Shown: in pieces, positions 37,186-46,307 of the stretch
Layout of the letters: each line of letters opens with the position of its first letter
Numbering within the stretch: position 1 is the stretch's first letter
From: Pseudomonas sp. ATCC 13867
GTDB taxonomy: Bacteria; Pseudomonadota; Gammaproteobacteria; Pseudomonadales; Pseudomonadaceae
Length of the DNA: 64,000 nt
Direction: 5' to 3'
Assembly (NCBI RefSeq): GCF_000349845.1
Contig: NC_020829.1
Location: 2,425,001 to 2,489,000 of the forward strand
Notes under the pieces: generated by a model
The model's input: the letters and a program-made list of their open reading frames with translations, nothing else
Databases searched by the model: none
What the model was told of the DNA's origin: nothing
Position numbers and translations under genes: made by a program

Positions 37186-37417
37186 TTGATGGGGCTGGTC
37201 CTTCAGCTGGGAGCATTCTCCGGGCGGCGCATGACGGCGCGGTGACGGTTACATGAAGCGATGATGGCGGCGAGCCATTTCTGTATCACTGATCTTCATG
37301 AGCATTATCGATCCCGACGAGTGGTCAGCCGGGGAGGGGGCCGATAGAGTCACGCTCAAAGTCCTGTCCGTGACGCCCGATCCATGTGGCGTCTGCGCGA
37401 CCCGAATTGGAGTGTCC

Positions 37418-38416
37418 ATGAAGAAGTCCCTGTCCGATATCGCTTTCTCCATGCTCGACCTGGTGCCCGTGCGCGACCAGGGCAGCGCCGCCGAGGCGCT
37501 GAACAACGCCGTCGAGGTCGCCCGGCACGTCGAGCGCCTGGGCTTTACCCGCTACTGGCTGGCGGAGCACCACAACATGGACGGCATCGCCAGCTCGGCC
37601 ACCGCCGTGCTGATCGGCCACATCGCCGGCAAGACCGAGCGCATCCGTGTCGGCTCCGGCGGGGTGATGCTGCCCAACCATCCGCCGCTGGTGGTGGCGG
37701 AGAACTTCGGCACCCTGGAAACCCTGTATCCCGGCCGCATCGACCTCGGCCTGGGCCGCGCGCCCGGCGCCGACCAGGCGACCATGCGCGCGTTGCGCCG
37801 CGATCGCCTGGGCGATGGTGCGGACTTCCCCGAGCAGGTCGCCGAGCTGGAAATGCTCCTCGGCCCGCGCCGTTCGCAGCAGTCGCTGCTGGCGATTCCG
37901 GGGGAGGGCACCAACGTACCGATCTGGCTGCTGGGCTCGAGTCTGTTCAGCGCTCACCTGGCGGCGCAGAAGGGCCTGCCCTATGCCTTCGCCTCGCACT
38001 TCGCGCCGCGCTACCTGCATGACGCGTTGCGCATCTACCGCGAGAACTTCCAGCCCTCGGCGGTGCTCGACAAGCCCTACGCCATGATCGGCGTGCCGCT
38101 GGTGGCCGCGCCGACCGACGAGGAAGCCGAATACCTGGCGACCACCGCGTTCCAGCGCGTGCTGGCGCTGATCCGCGGCGACAGCCTGAAGCAGAAGCCG
38201 CCGGTGAAGAGCATGGCCGGCCTGTGGCTGCCCCATGAGCAGGACGCGGTGGGCAACTTCTTCGGCCTGGCGGTGATCGGCGGACCGGCGAAGGTGCGCA
38301 GCCGCCTGGAGGTCCTGCTGGAGCAGACCGGGGTGGATGAGATCATCTTCACCAGCGACATCTACGATCATGAACTGCGCTTGCGTTCGCTGGAGATCGT
38401 CGCCGGGTTGCGCTGA
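37418..38416 (+). CDS. LLM-class flavin-dependent oxidoreductase
   Basis: The 332-residue luciferase-like monooxygenase carries the group's signatures: [44 protein letters not shown] and [40 protein letters not shown]. It uses reduced FMN; the substrate is unknown. The ATG at 37418 ([11 protein letters not shown]) is the family start. Monocistronic, followed by REPs. Confidence 0.93.
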   Translation: MKKSLSDIAFSMLDLVPVRDQGSAAEALNNAVEVARHVERLGFTRYWLAEHHNMDGIASSATAVLIGHIAGKTERIRVGSGGVMLPNHPPLVVAENFGTLETLYPGRIDLGLGRAPGADQATMRALRRDRLGDGADFPEQVAELEMLLGPRRSQQSLLAIPGEGTNVPIWLLGSSLFSAHLAAQKGLPYAFASHFAPRYLHDALRIYRENFQPSAVLDKPYAMIGVPLVAAPTDEEAEYLATTAFQRVLALIRGDSLKQKPPVKSMAGLWLPHEQDAVGNFFGLAVIGGPAKVRSRLEVLLEQTGVDEIIFTSDIYDHELRLRSLEIVAGLR

Positions 38417-38476
38417 GGGCTTGGGTAGGGCGTACAGCCGTCCGCGGTTGAGTTCGAAGCGCCTGATCGGCCTTTT

Positions 38477-38604
38477 GTAGGAGCGAGCTTGCTCGCGAAT
38501 GACTCCGCAGCGGGGCTCGTTCGCGAGCAAGCTCGCTCCTACAGGCAAACCGACCTTCGGCGTAATGAATGGGCACCCGCAGGAGCGGACTCCGTCCGCG
38601 ATTG
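38477..38604. repeat. cluster of three REP elements
   Basis: An inverted main-family pair (38477-38500 forward, 38519-38542 reverse) plus a second-family REP (38581-38604) lie between the LLM gene and yajD. Confidence 0.9.
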
Positions 38605-38640
38605 ACCTGGCCGGCCTGCGGCCGGGCTCCTACGGGGTCG

Positions 38641-39009
38641 TCAGGCCTGCCCGTCTTCCTTCTTCTTCAGCAGGTCGGCCAACCCGGCCAGGCCCTTGTG
38701 GGTGACCTTCGGGCCCTTGGCGCCGGCGTCGTTGCCGTTCTGGTAGTGCAGGTCCACCTGCCGCTGGTGTTCGTTGTCGTGGCAGTAGAGGCACAGCAGC
38801 TCCCAGTTGGAGCCGTCTTCCGGGTTGTTGTCGTGGTTGTGGTCGCGGTGGTGGACGGTCAGTTCGCTCAGGCGCTTGCCGCTGAATTCGCGACCGCAGC
38901 GGCCGCAGATCCAGGGGTACATCTTCAGGGCCTTTTCGCGGTAGCTGCTTTCGCGGCGGCGTTGGGCTTCGGCGAGGACGGCGTCGACTTTGCTGGTAGG
39001 CTGGTTCAT
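38641..39009 (-). CDS. yajD: HNH nuclease YajD
   Basis: The 122-residue protein has a zinc-ribbon CGRCG followed by the HNH core LTVHHRDHNHDNNPEDGSNWELLCLYCHDNEH (residues ~48-82), matching YajD. The family is widespread in gamma-proteobacteria as a stand-alone HNH nuclease of uncertain role. Start at 39009 (MNQPTSKVDAVLAEAQRRRES). Confidence 0.93.
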   Translation of the reverse strand: MNQPTSKVDAVLAEAQRRRESSYREKALKMYPWICGRCGREFSGKRLSELTVHHRDHNHDNNPEDGSNWELLCLYCHDNEHQRQVDLHYQNGNDAGAKGPKVTHKGLAGLADLLKKKEDGQA

Positions 39010-39067
39010 GGCTCGTAGACAGAGTGCGGGATCGGACCTCCAGCATAAGTCCGGGCCCGCGCGCTGA

Positions 39068-39517
39068 CTACGGCCTGGGTGTATCCGGGCGCGACCAGAT
39101 CCACAGATTGCCAACCGCCATGCCGAGGATCACCGCATACAGCCAGAGGCCGTGGGGCAGGGTGATCAGCATGATCGCCAGCGCCAGGAGCATCGCCAGG
39201 CTGGCGCTGACCTTGGCGCGGCGGGCGACGGCCCGGCCGTTGCGCCAGTTGTGCAGGATGGGGCCGAACAGCCGGTGGTTCTCCAGCCAGGCGGACAGGC
39301 GCGGCGAGCTCCTGGACGCGGCCCAGGCAGCGAGCAGGACGAACTCGGTGGTCGGCAGGCCGGGCACCACCAAGCCCACCATGCCCACGCCGAGGCTGGT
39401 GTACGCGAGCAATGCAAACGCCAGCCGGACCAGTCGCGAGCGCGCGGGGCCGAAGGGGTTGGCGCGCGCCGCGTCGGCAGGCGCGCGCTCGGTGGCGTCA
39501 GGCGGTGGCGGGAGCAC
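39068..39517 (-). CDS. DUF454/YbaN inner-membrane protein
   Basis: The product is about 149 residues with the DUF454 signature RLAFALLAYTSLGVGMVGLVVPGLPTTEFVLLAAWAASRSSPRL and membrane helices near 40-75 and 110-145. No ATG is available; a GTG at 39517, inside the end of hemO (20-bp overlap), is the likely start. In several Pseudomonas this family is co-transcribed with heme oxygenase, consistent with the overlap. Function unknown. Confidence 0.8.
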   Translation of the reverse strand: MLPPPPDATERAPADAARANPFGPARSRLVRLAFALLAYTSLGVGMVGLVVPGLPTTEFVLLAAWAASRSSPRLSAWLENHRLFGPILHNWRNGRAVARRAKVSASLAMLLALAIMLITLPHGLWLYAVILGMAVGNLWIWSRPDTPRP

Positions 39518-40103
39518 TGTCGTAGCTGTGCTGCAGCAGGTGGGCGAAACGTTCGAAGGCGGCGATGGCGCCGGCCTCGGCTTCGCGTTCCTCGGCCTCG
39601 CTGAGTTCCAGCTCATCGAGGGCGCGGGTGAAGCGCTTCCAGCCTTCGGCGCGGCCGCCTTCGGGCTCGCCCAGGTGGCGGGCGCCGGTGTTCTCGTCCA
39701 GGCCCAGCGCGGCGACACGCTTGATCAGGAAGGCGGCGCCGAGCTTGGAGCCTTCGGAGACGAACAACCAGCCCAGGGCGTGGGCGCGACTTGGCTTGTC
39801 GATGGCGCCGGCCACCGGCGAGGGGACTTCGGTGCCCAGGTCGGCCAGGTCCAGGCGCGCCTGTTCGGCGCGGCAGCGCTGCGCCAGGTCGGGAAAGATC
39901 CTGCCGAGTTCGGCGTCCTGGTAGAGCGCCTGGAGCTCGGACTGGAACAGGTACTGGGCGACCACGAAGCGGGCGAAGCGCTCGCGGCTGGAGAACGGCT
40001 CGCGGGCTTTCACGGCGTGGTCGAGGCGCTCGTGCGGGGCATGGGTCAGCGCGTTCAGGCGCTGCGAGCGCAGGGTGGGGAGTTCCACGGTTTTCATGTC
40101 CAA
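39498..40103 (-). CDS. hemO: biliverdin-producing heme oxygenase
   Basis: The 201-residue protein resembles P. aeruginosa HemO/PigA, including LRSQRLNALTHAPHERLD (the proximal heme His is in this segment), FVVAQYLFQSEL and ALGWLFVSEGSKLGAAFLIKRVAALGLDENTGARHLGEPEGGRAEGW. It opens heme to biliverdin, releasing iron and CO, in the cytoplasm. It lies downstream of the heme receptor with 230 bp between, containing a REP pair, so it probably has its own promoter. Confidence 0.96.
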   Translation of the reverse strand: MDMKTVELPTLRSQRLNALTHAPHERLDHAVKAREPFSSRERFARFVVAQYLFQSELQALYQDAELGRIFPDLAQRCRAEQARLDLADLGTEVPSPVAGAIDKPSRAHALGWLFVSEGSKLGAAFLIKRVAALGLDENTGARHLGEPEGGRAEGWKRFTRALDELELSEAEEREAEAGAIAAFERFAHLLQHSYDSAPATA

Positions 40104-40200
40104 TTCCTTGAAATTTCTGGGCTTTATTGACGAGACGAACGAGTTCGGGGAAAGCGTAAAGATTGTCGGGTGTTCAATGGGTGATGTCGGAGTGAAGCGG

Positions 40201-40265
40201 GTTCGCGAGCAAGCTCGCTCCTACAAAAGAACGGTCTCCTTGTAGGAGCGAGCTTGCTCGCGAAC
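40201..40265. repeat. inverted REP pair
   Basis: 40201-40224 (reverse) and 40242-40265 (forward), separated by 17 bp, form a tight BIME between hemO and the heme receptor gene. Confidence 0.92.
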
Positions 40266-40330
40266 AGAGCCGGCAGAGGATTCACAAGGTGTCCCGTGGC
40301 AGCCCTACGCTCAGCGAGGGCGCTTGCGCA

Positions 40331-42940
40331 TCAGATATCCCACACCAGGTTGATTGCGAAGTTGCGGCCCGGCTGGGTCAGCCGGTCGAGGTTGGCCGGG
40401 GCCAGCACCGAGGCTTCGCCGACGCCGTCGTAGCCGCGCACGTCATCCCACAGCCAGTACTTCTTGTCGGTGAGGTTGTACAGGCCGGCGTTGAGGGTCA
40501 GGTCGTCGGTCAGCTTGTAGTAGCCGGTCAGGTCGAGGATGCCGAAGCCCGGGGTCTTGAATTGGCTGCTGGTGCCATCCGGGGCATTGAACTGGCTGTC
40601 GTCCACGCGGGTCTTGCGCTTGACCAGGGTCCAGTCGAGCAGGGCGCCGTAGCGGCCGGCCTGTTCGTCGTAGCCCAGGCCGAACACGCCGGTGAGCGGG
40701 TTGACGCTGTTGATCGGCTCGCCGGTGTCCTTGTTGCGGCCGTAGGCATAGGCCACCGCGCCCTTGGCGTAGAGGCCCTGCGGCGCGCCGAAGGCGCCCA
40801 GCTCCAGGCGACCCTTCAGTTCCACGCCCTTGATGATGGCGTGCTTGATGTTGTTGCTGGTGAAGGTCGGCTCGCTGTAACCGGGGGTGATGGCGTCCTC
40901 GTTGATGAAGTCGCGGTACTTGTTGTAGAAGACCGCCACGTCGAACGAGCCTTCCTCGAAGTTGCCGCGCAGGCCGGTCTCGTAGCTCTGGCTGCGTTCC
41001 GGGTCCAGGTCGGGGTTGGGCTCGACGCGGTAGCCGGCGCCGGGGTTGTCGAAGCGGCCATACAGTGCTTTCGCGGTCGGGGTGCGGAAGCCCTGGGCGT
41101 ACTGGCCGTACCACAGGTAGTTGTCGTTGAAGGCATAGGTGACGCCGAGCTTGGGCGAGAGTTGGTGCCAGGTCTTGTCTTCTCTGCTGACCTCGCCTTC
41201 GCCGCTCTGGTCCACGGTGTTGAGAAATTCCTCGGTGACGTGTGGCTTCAGGCGGGTGTAGTCGTAGCGCAGGCCGGGCAGGAAGGTCCAGGCGTTCCAG
41301 CGGATCTCGTCCTGGGCGAACAGGCCGTAGGTGTCGAGGGTCGGGTCGGGGAAGTCGCTGCTGCGCGCCAGGCTGTCGCTGGCGACGGAGCTGGGCGCGC
41401 CGACGGCGCTGCAACCCCGGCCGAGCGCCAGGCAGGTGGCGGCGCCTTCGCGGTAGCCGGTGACCTTCTGCCGCTTGAGGGTGCTGCCGTAGGTCAGCAG
41501 GTGGTCGGTCTCGCCGAGGACGAAGGCCTTGTCCAGCTGCAGGTCGAGCACCCACTGGCGGTCCTTGTACAGCGTGTCGCGGGTGCGCAGCACCTGGCGG
41601 GTCATCGGGTAGTAGAACTCGTCGGTGCTCTGGTGGGTCTTGGCGACCTGGTAGTTGAAGGTCCACCTGGCGTGGTCGGCCACCGTGCTGTCGAGCAGCA
41701 ACTGGTGCTCCAGGCCGAAGCGTTCGCGGGTGATGGTGTCGTTGCCGGTGCGCCACTGGTACATGCCGCCGGGCAGCACGCTGTCGGGGATGGTCGGCGC
41801 GCCGTTGTAGTACGGGCCGCCGTAGGCGCTCTTCTGGTCGGTGTCGACGTCGTCCTTGTACTTCTCGTAGACCAGGCCGAAGCGGCTGCCTTCGGCGTAG
41901 TTCCAGCCCAGTTTCGCCAGCACGTTGGTGGTGCGCACGTCTTCGGGGTTGGCTTCGGTGCGCGACAGGCCGGTGCCGCCGTGGCTGCCGTAGGATTCGG
42001 TCTCGTGCCCGTTGCGCTGGCTCAGGTGCAGCAGGCCGTCGAAGTCGTCGTGGCGGCCGGCGACGGTGGCGGAGGTCAGCCAGCTGTCGTCGGCGGAGCT
42101 GTAGCCGGTCTTCAGGCGCGCGCCGACGTCCTGGCCGTCCTTGATGATGTCGTCCGGGTCGAGGGTGAAGTAGCTCACCGCGCCGCCGATGGCGTTGCTG
42201 CCGTAGAGGGCCGAGGCCGGGCCGCGCAGCACTTCCACGCGCTTGACGATTTCCGGGTCGACATAGTTGCGCTCGGTCTGCGCGTAGGGGCCGTTGAAGA
42301 AGCTGCTGGGGATCTCGACGCCGTCGATCTGCGTCAGCACGCGGTCGCCGTCGATGCCACGGATGTTGTAGCCGGTGATGCCGGCACGGTTGCCGGTGCC
42401 GCCGACGGAGACGCCGGGCATGTCGCGCACCAGCTCCTTGATGGTGTTGACGTTCTTGCGGTCCAGCTCGCTGCGCTCGACCACGTTCACCGTGCTCGGC
42501 ACCAGGGTGGCGCTCTGCGCCTGGCGGGTGGCGGTGATGGTCAGCGGCTGCATTTCCGCCACGCTCGACAGGCTGCGTTCCAGTACCACGTTGCGCGGGC
42601 CGAGGGTGCGGGCGTTCAGGCCGGTGCCGGCGAGCAGGCCCTTCAGCGCCTGGTCTGCCGGCAGGCGACCGTTGATGCCGGGCGACTCGATGCCCTCGGC
42701 CAGCTCACCGGCGACGCCGACCTGCCAGCCGGTCACCGCGCTGAAGGCGTTCAGCGCCTGGGCCAGCGGTTGGCGGGGGATGTCGAAGCGGTAGCCGGCC
42801 TGGGCCTGGCTGCCCGCCGCCTCCGCCGCGAGGGCGGCGGTTGCCGGCAGGCTGGCCAGTCCGATGGACAGGGCCAGCAGCGAGATGCCGGCCGGTGCGG
42901 ACAGGCGGCGCAAGGGGGCACGCGAAGAAGCAAAGGTCAT
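40331..42940 (-). CDS. hxuA: TonB-dependent heme receptor with STN signalling domain (HxuA-type)
   Basis: The 869-residue protein has a signal peptide ending near ALAAEA and an STN secretin/TonB N-terminal domain (FDIPRQPLAQALNAFSAVTGWQVGVAGELAEGIESPGINGRLPADQALKGLLAGTGLNART). A plug domain (VNTIKELVRDMPGVSVGG) and a 22-strand barrel ending in INLVWDI follow. The STN domain marks a transducer that signals to the adjacent FecR/FecI pair, as in the P. aeruginosa Hxu system. hemO next door and overall similarity point to heme rather than a siderophore. Confidence 0.9.
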   Translation of the reverse strand: MTFASSRAPLRRLSAPAGISLLALSIGLASLPATAALAAEAAGSQAQAGYRFDIPRQPLAQALNAFSAVTGWQVGVAGELAEGIESPGINGRLPADQALKGLLAGTGLNARTLGPRNVVLERSLSSVAEMQPLTITATRQAQSATLVPSTVNVVERSELDRKNVNTIKELVRDMPGVSVGGTGNRAGITGYNIRGIDGDRVLTQIDGVEIPSSFFNGPYAQTERNYVDPEIVKRVEVLRGPASALYGSNAIGGAVSYFTLDPDDIIKDGQDVGARLKTGYSSADDSWLTSATVAGRHDDFDGLLHLSQRNGHETESYGSHGGTGLSRTEANPEDVRTTNVLAKLGWNYAEGSRFGLVYEKYKDDVDTDQKSAYGGPYYNGAPTIPDSVLPGGMYQWRTGNDTITRERFGLEHQLLLDSTVADHARWTFNYQVAKTHQSTDEFYYPMTRQVLRTRDTLYKDRQWVLDLQLDKAFVLGETDHLLTYGSTLKRQKVTGYREGAATCLALGRGCSAVGAPSSVASDSLARSSDFPDPTLDTYGLFAQDEIRWNAWTFLPGLRYDYTRLKPHVTEEFLNTVDQSGEGEVSREDKTWHQLSPKLGVTYAFNDNYLWYGQYAQGFRTPTAKALYGRFDNPGAGYRVEPNPDLDPERSQSYETGLRGNFEEGSFDVAVFYNKYRDFINEDAITPGYSEPTFTSNNIKHAIIKGVELKGRLELGAFGAPQGLYAKGAVAYAYGRNKDTGEPINSVNPLTGVFGLGYDEQAGRYGALLDWTLVKRKTRVDDSQFNAPDGTSSQFKTPGFGILDLTGYYKLTDDLTLNAGLYNLTDKKYWLWDDVRGYDGVGEASVLAPANLDRLTQPGRNFAINLVWDI

Positions 42941-42966
42941 CGAAGGGCTCTCTTAGTCAGTCATTG

Positions 42967-42986
42967 TTCGCATTCGTAAATGCGAA
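42967..42986. promoter_or_regulatory. inverted repeat in the receptor promoter
   Basis: TTCGCAT-N6-ATGCGAA lies 27 bp upstream of the receptor start. It may be a Fur-like site or part of the promoter used by the adjacent ECF sigma factor. Confidence 0.4.
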
Positions 42987-43061
42987 TCTATTGCATTGGC
43001 TTCTGACTAAACGAACGAGCCGGCGCGATCGCGTAAAAATACTTTCTGTTCGGGAGGGGGA

Positions 43062-44081
43062 TCAGTTGAAGACCAGCAGTTTCGGGTACTCGTGCAATTG
43101 CGCGGAGGTGATCCGTGCCAGCGAGCGAGCCACGCCCAGCGGGTCGTCGAGGCGCCAGTTGCCGGTGACGCTGAGGTTGTCCAGGCGCTCGTTGGTGGTG
43201 ACGATCCAGCCGGGGTAATAACGGCGCAGCTCGGCGATTACCTGGCTGAGCGGGCAATTCTCGAAGACCATGCGTCCCTTCACCCAGGCCAACTGCGATT
43301 CGGCCTCGGTGCCGTGCCGGCGCTCGCCGAAGCCCTGCGGGCCGACGCGGATGCTGTCGCCGGCGCCTAAGCTGACGCGGGCGTCGTCCAGCGGCGTGCG
43401 CAGGTCCACTTCGCCGCGCTGCACGCTGACTTCCGCCTCGTTGCCCAGGTAGCGCACGGCGAAGGCCGTGCCGCGTACCGTCACCTGTACCGGGCCGGCC
43501 TGCACTTCGAAGAGCCGGCTGCGGTCGTGGGCGACGTCGAAGTACGCCTCGCCGCGATACAGGTGGGCAATGCGCTGCTGTCCGTCGATGCGGCTGGAGA
43601 AGGCGGTGTCGGTATTGAGCAGGACCCGCGAGCCGTCCGCCAGGTTGAGGTTCTGCCGTTCGCCCACGGCGGTCAGGTGGTCGGCGCGCAGGCGTAGCGG
43701 CAGGTCGCTCTGGAGTGCGACTCCCACCGCCAGGACCAGCGCCGCGGCGACGGCCAGCGGTTTCCACCCTCGCCGACGGCGAGGCGCCGCCGCGAGCCGT
43801 TGTTCCAGGCGCGCTGCCGCCGTGCTCAGCAGCGGCGATTGCCAGGCATCGCGCACCCGCTGGTAGGCCCGCGCGTTGCCTTCGCTGGCGGCGAGCCAGG
43901 CGTCGAAGCGCTCGCGCGTGCGGGCGTCCATGTCCTCCTCGAGTATCAGCCAGTCGAGGGCTTCGGCCATCTGCTGGTCGTTGGGCTGCGTGGCGTGGGG
44001 CACGGGGCGTTCCTCGGGGCGGTTCCGGGGTTGGAGGCCGCGTATTCTTGTCGAATCGGCAAGCGAACGGTAGTCCGTCAT
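43062..44081 (-). CDS. hxuR: FecR-family anti-sigma factor (HxuR-type)
   Basis: The 339-residue inner-membrane regulator has an N-terminal DUF4880 cytoplasmic segment (ALDWLILEEDMDARTRERFDAWLAASEGNARAYQRVRDAW), one membrane helix (PLAVAAALVLAVGVAL, ~115-132) and a periplasmic FecR domain (ADGSRVLLNTDTAF…FDVAHDRSRLFEVQAGPVQVTVRGTAFAVR). The start codon overlaps the sigma gene stop (ATGA). It holds or activates the sigma factor depending on receptor signalling. Confidence 0.92.
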   Translation of the reverse strand: MTDYRSLADSTRIRGLQPRNRPEERPVPHATQPNDQQMAEALDWLILEEDMDARTRERFDAWLAASEGNARAYQRVRDAWQSPLLSTAAARLEQRLAAAPRRRRGWKPLAVAAALVLAVGVALQSDLPLRLRADHLTAVGERQNLNLADGSRVLLNTDTAFSSRIDGQQRIAHLYRGEAYFDVAHDRSRLFEVQAGPVQVTVRGTAFAVRYLGNEAEVSVQRGEVDLRTPLDDARVSLGAGDSIRVGPQGFGERRHGTEAESQLAWVKGRMVFENCPLSQVIAELRRYYPGWIVTTNERLDNLSVTGNWRLDDPLGVARSLARITSAQLHEYPKLLVFN

Positions 44082-44599
44082 ACCGTCTGCTCCAGGCGAC
44101 TGACCAGGCCGACGCAGATCGCCATGATCAACTTCAGCTCCTTTTGCACCGTGCTGGGGGACACGCCGAGCTGTTCGGCGATCTCCGCGTAGCCGCAGCC
44201 ATGCAGGCGGCTGAGGATGAAGATGCGCTGCTGGCGCTGGCTGAGTTGGCCGAGGGTGGCGCCCAGGCGCTCCAGCAGTTTTTCCGCGTGCAGTTGGTCC
44301 TCGGCGCTGGAACCCGGCGCCGGTACGGCCTGCACGACGTCGACAGGCACGTCGTCGAGCAGCGTTCGCGATTGCATGCGCAGGTGGCGCAGGTGGTCCA
44401 GGGCGAGGTTGCGGCCGGTCTGGAAGAGGAAGGGTTCCAGGTGGTCGATGCGGCGTTCGAGCAGGGTACGGGCGACGCGCAGATAGGTTTCCTGTACCAG
44501 GTCTTCGGCGATGCTCGGGTTCTTCACCATCCGTACGAGCGTGCGCAGCAAGGGCAGGCGCTGGGCCAGGAAGACCGCGTCGAGGTTGGAAGTGCTCAC
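44078..44599 (-). CDS. hxuI: FecI-family ECF sigma factor (HxuI-type)
   Basis: The product is about 173 residues. Sigma region 2 (LVRMVKNPSIAEDLVQETYLRVAR) and region 4 (LSQRQQRIFILSRLHGCGYAEIAEQLGVSPSTVQKELKLIMAIC) are clear. The GTG at 44599 (VSTSNLDAVFLAQRLP) is preferred; TTG codons up to 44614 are possible. It directs RNA polymerase to the receptor promoter when heme is sensed. A Fur-like box lies just upstream at 44619-44636. Confidence 0.92.
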   Translation of the reverse strand: MSTSNLDAVFLAQRLPLLRTLVRMVKNPSIAEDLVQETYLRVARTLLERRIDHLEPFLFQTGRNLALDHLRHLRMQSRTLLDDVPVDVVQAVPAPGSSAEDQLHAEKLLERLGATLGQLSQRQQRIFILSRLHGCGYAEIAEQLGVSPSTVQKELKLIMAICVGLVSRLEQTV

Positions 44600-44618
44600 A
44601 AAAGTGTCCAACAAGAAT

Positions 44619-44636
44619 AATTATCAAATGATAATT
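44619..44636. promoter_or_regulatory. Fur box upstream of the heme sigma gene
   Basis: AATTATCAAATGATAATT is an inverted repeat of ATTATCA/TGATAAT, close to the Fur consensus (GATAATGATAATCATTATC), 20 bp upstream of the sigma gene start. It implies iron repression of the system. Confidence 0.75.
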
Positions 44637-44701
44637 GATGTTATTAAGCTGCGGTTCATGGCACAAGCCCATCAGTGGTTCCGAATGTGTACCGGCCAAT
44701 G

Positions 44702-44734
44702 AAAAAAGGACGAGGCGCGCGGGGCGCCTCGCCC
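44702..44734 (-). terminator. rho-independent terminator of the FAD oxidoreductase gene
   Basis: Reading the minus strand, an 11-bp GC-rich stem (44708-44718 with 44724-44734, one G-T pair) is followed by six T residues (44702-44707). It lies 32 bp past the stop codon at 44766. Confidence 0.8.
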
Positions 44735-44765
44735 TTTCCCTCAGCCGGCAGGTGAGGGCAAAACG

Positions 44766-46154
44766 TCAGGCCTTGTCGGCCTTGCCCGCCGCCGCGGCGA
44801 AGCGCGCCAGGCGAACGTCGAGGTGGCGCGGACGGTGGCCGCGATCTTCGGCCCGCTCCTTGCGGCGGATGGCATTGCGCACCATCAGCGAGCCGACGTA
44901 GCGGATCGGCTCCGGCGGGAAGTGGCCCAGCGGCCCCTGGGTCAGCGGCGAGCGTGTCCACGGGTTGTCCAGGCCGAGCACCAGCGAGCTGAGGATCTGC
45001 CCGCCCATGTGGCAGGGACCGACGCCACTGCCGGAGTAGCCGAAGCCGTAGAACACGTTGTCTGCTTCGCCCAGGCGGCCGAAGAACGGCAGGCCGGTCA
45101 CCGAGCGATCGGACGGCCCGTTCCAGCTGGCGGCGATGGGAACGTCGGCGAAGGCCGGGAAGAACTCGCCCAGGCTCTCCCGGAGCAGGCCGAGATAGGG
45201 CGAGGGGCGGTCGAACACCGGCAGCATGCGCCCACCGTAGGCGAAGGTGTTGCCGCCCTTGCCGAGCATGATCCGGCCGTCCGGAGTGTTGTGGTAGTAG
45301 TGCACGAAAATGCGCGAATCGAGCACGGTGACGCCGGAGGTCAGGCCGATCTCCTGCAACAGGTCCGGCCTGGGCTCGGTGATCACCATGTCGCTGGAGA
45401 CGATGGCCACGCTGCGCTCGAACTGCGGGAAGGCGCGCGCCATCCAGGCGTTCATCGCCAGCACCACGCGGTCGGCGCTGACCGATCCTCCGGGGCTGTG
45501 CACGATGGCTGGCCGACCCTGGTCCAGCCCGTTCATCGGGGTGCCTTCGTACAGGCGCACCCCCAGTTGCAGCGCCACGTGGCGCAGGCCCCGCACCAGC
45601 TTGCCCGGCTGCACGCTGGCGGCGGCGGGGGAGAACCAGCCCTCCAGATGCTTGCGCGAGCCGGCCAAACGCTGCACGTCTTCCACTGGGCGCTTGCTGA
45701 AGGAGTTGATGCCGTGGCGTTCCAGTGCGGCGATGACGCCGTCGGTGGCGCCGACCTGGGCGGCGTTGGTGGCGGTGTAGAGCGTGCCGTCGAGGCGGTA
45801 GTCGGCATCCACGCCGTAGCGCTCGCAGAATGCGCCGATGGCGTGGATGCTCCGTTCCGATTCGGTCACCAGGCGGATCGCCTCCGGCAGGCCGAACAGC
45901 CGCTCCAGGGTGAAGAACTTGGCCGACCAGGACAATGCGCAGCCGCCATTGCGGCCGCTGGCCCCGGCGCCGCAGATATCGGCCTCGATGATCACCACAT
46001 CGAGTTCCGGGTTCTGCTCCTTGAGCATGATGGCGGTCCACAGACCGGTGTAGCCGCCGCCGACGATGCAGACGTCGGCGCGGGTGTTGCCCTCCAGCGC
46101 CGCGGCGCGCTCGTTGTCCTGCTGCAGGGCCTGTTCAAGCCAGAAAGGACGCAT
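44766..46154 (-). CDS. FAD-dependent amine oxidoreductase of a phosphonate cluster (DadA fold)
   Basis: The 462-residue protein has VCIVGGGYTGLWTAIMLKEQNP (FAD dinucleotide fold, ~residue 27), GRNGGCALSWSAKF and the C-terminal FYGFGYSGSGVGPCHMGGQ. FAD oxidases of this type recur in 2-aminoethylphosphonate (AEP) clusters, where some convert N-methyl-AEP or AEP directly to phosphonoacetaldehyde. The neighbours (carrier, LysR genes, phnW, phnX) support that role. The start at 46154 (MRPFWLEQALQQDNERA) is preceded by GGAG. Substrate not proven by sequence. Confidence 0.82.
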   Translation of the reverse strand: MRPFWLEQALQQDNERAAALEGNTRADVCIVGGGYTGLWTAIMLKEQNPELDVVIIEADICGAGASGRNGGCALSWSAKFFTLERLFGLPEAIRLVTESERSIHAIGAFCERYGVDADYRLDGTLYTATNAAQVGATDGVIAALERHGINSFSKRPVEDVQRLAGSRKHLEGWFSPAAASVQPGKLVRGLRHVALQLGVRLYEGTPMNGLDQGRPAIVHSPGGSVSADRVVLAMNAWMARAFPQFERSVAIVSSDMVITEPRPDLLQEIGLTSGVTVLDSRIFVHYYHNTPDGRIMLGKGGNTFAYGGRMLPVFDRPSPYLGLLRESLGEFFPAFADVPIAASWNGPSDRSVTGLPFFGRLGEADNVFYGFGYSGSGVGPCHMGGQILSSLVLGLDNPWTRSPLTQGPLGHFPPEPIRYVGSLMVRNAIRRKERAEDRGHRPRHLDVRLARFAAAAGKADKA

Positions 46155-46307
46155 GGGAATCTCCGTATTCAGTGTGGGGGCAGGGCGGCGGTGGCGATCG
46201 TCTGCGCGTGCAGGACCATTTCGGAGCGGCGCCGGACCACTCCAAAGCGTTCGATGTTCATGGACTGATGACCTGTAGGGCGGCTGGCACATCCCTGTGC
46301 CGGAAGA

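Noticed and set aside
40289..42979. 896-residue plus-strand frame opposite the heme receptor
   Set aside because: Antisense shadow; low-complexity Val/Ala/Gly composition and no motifs.
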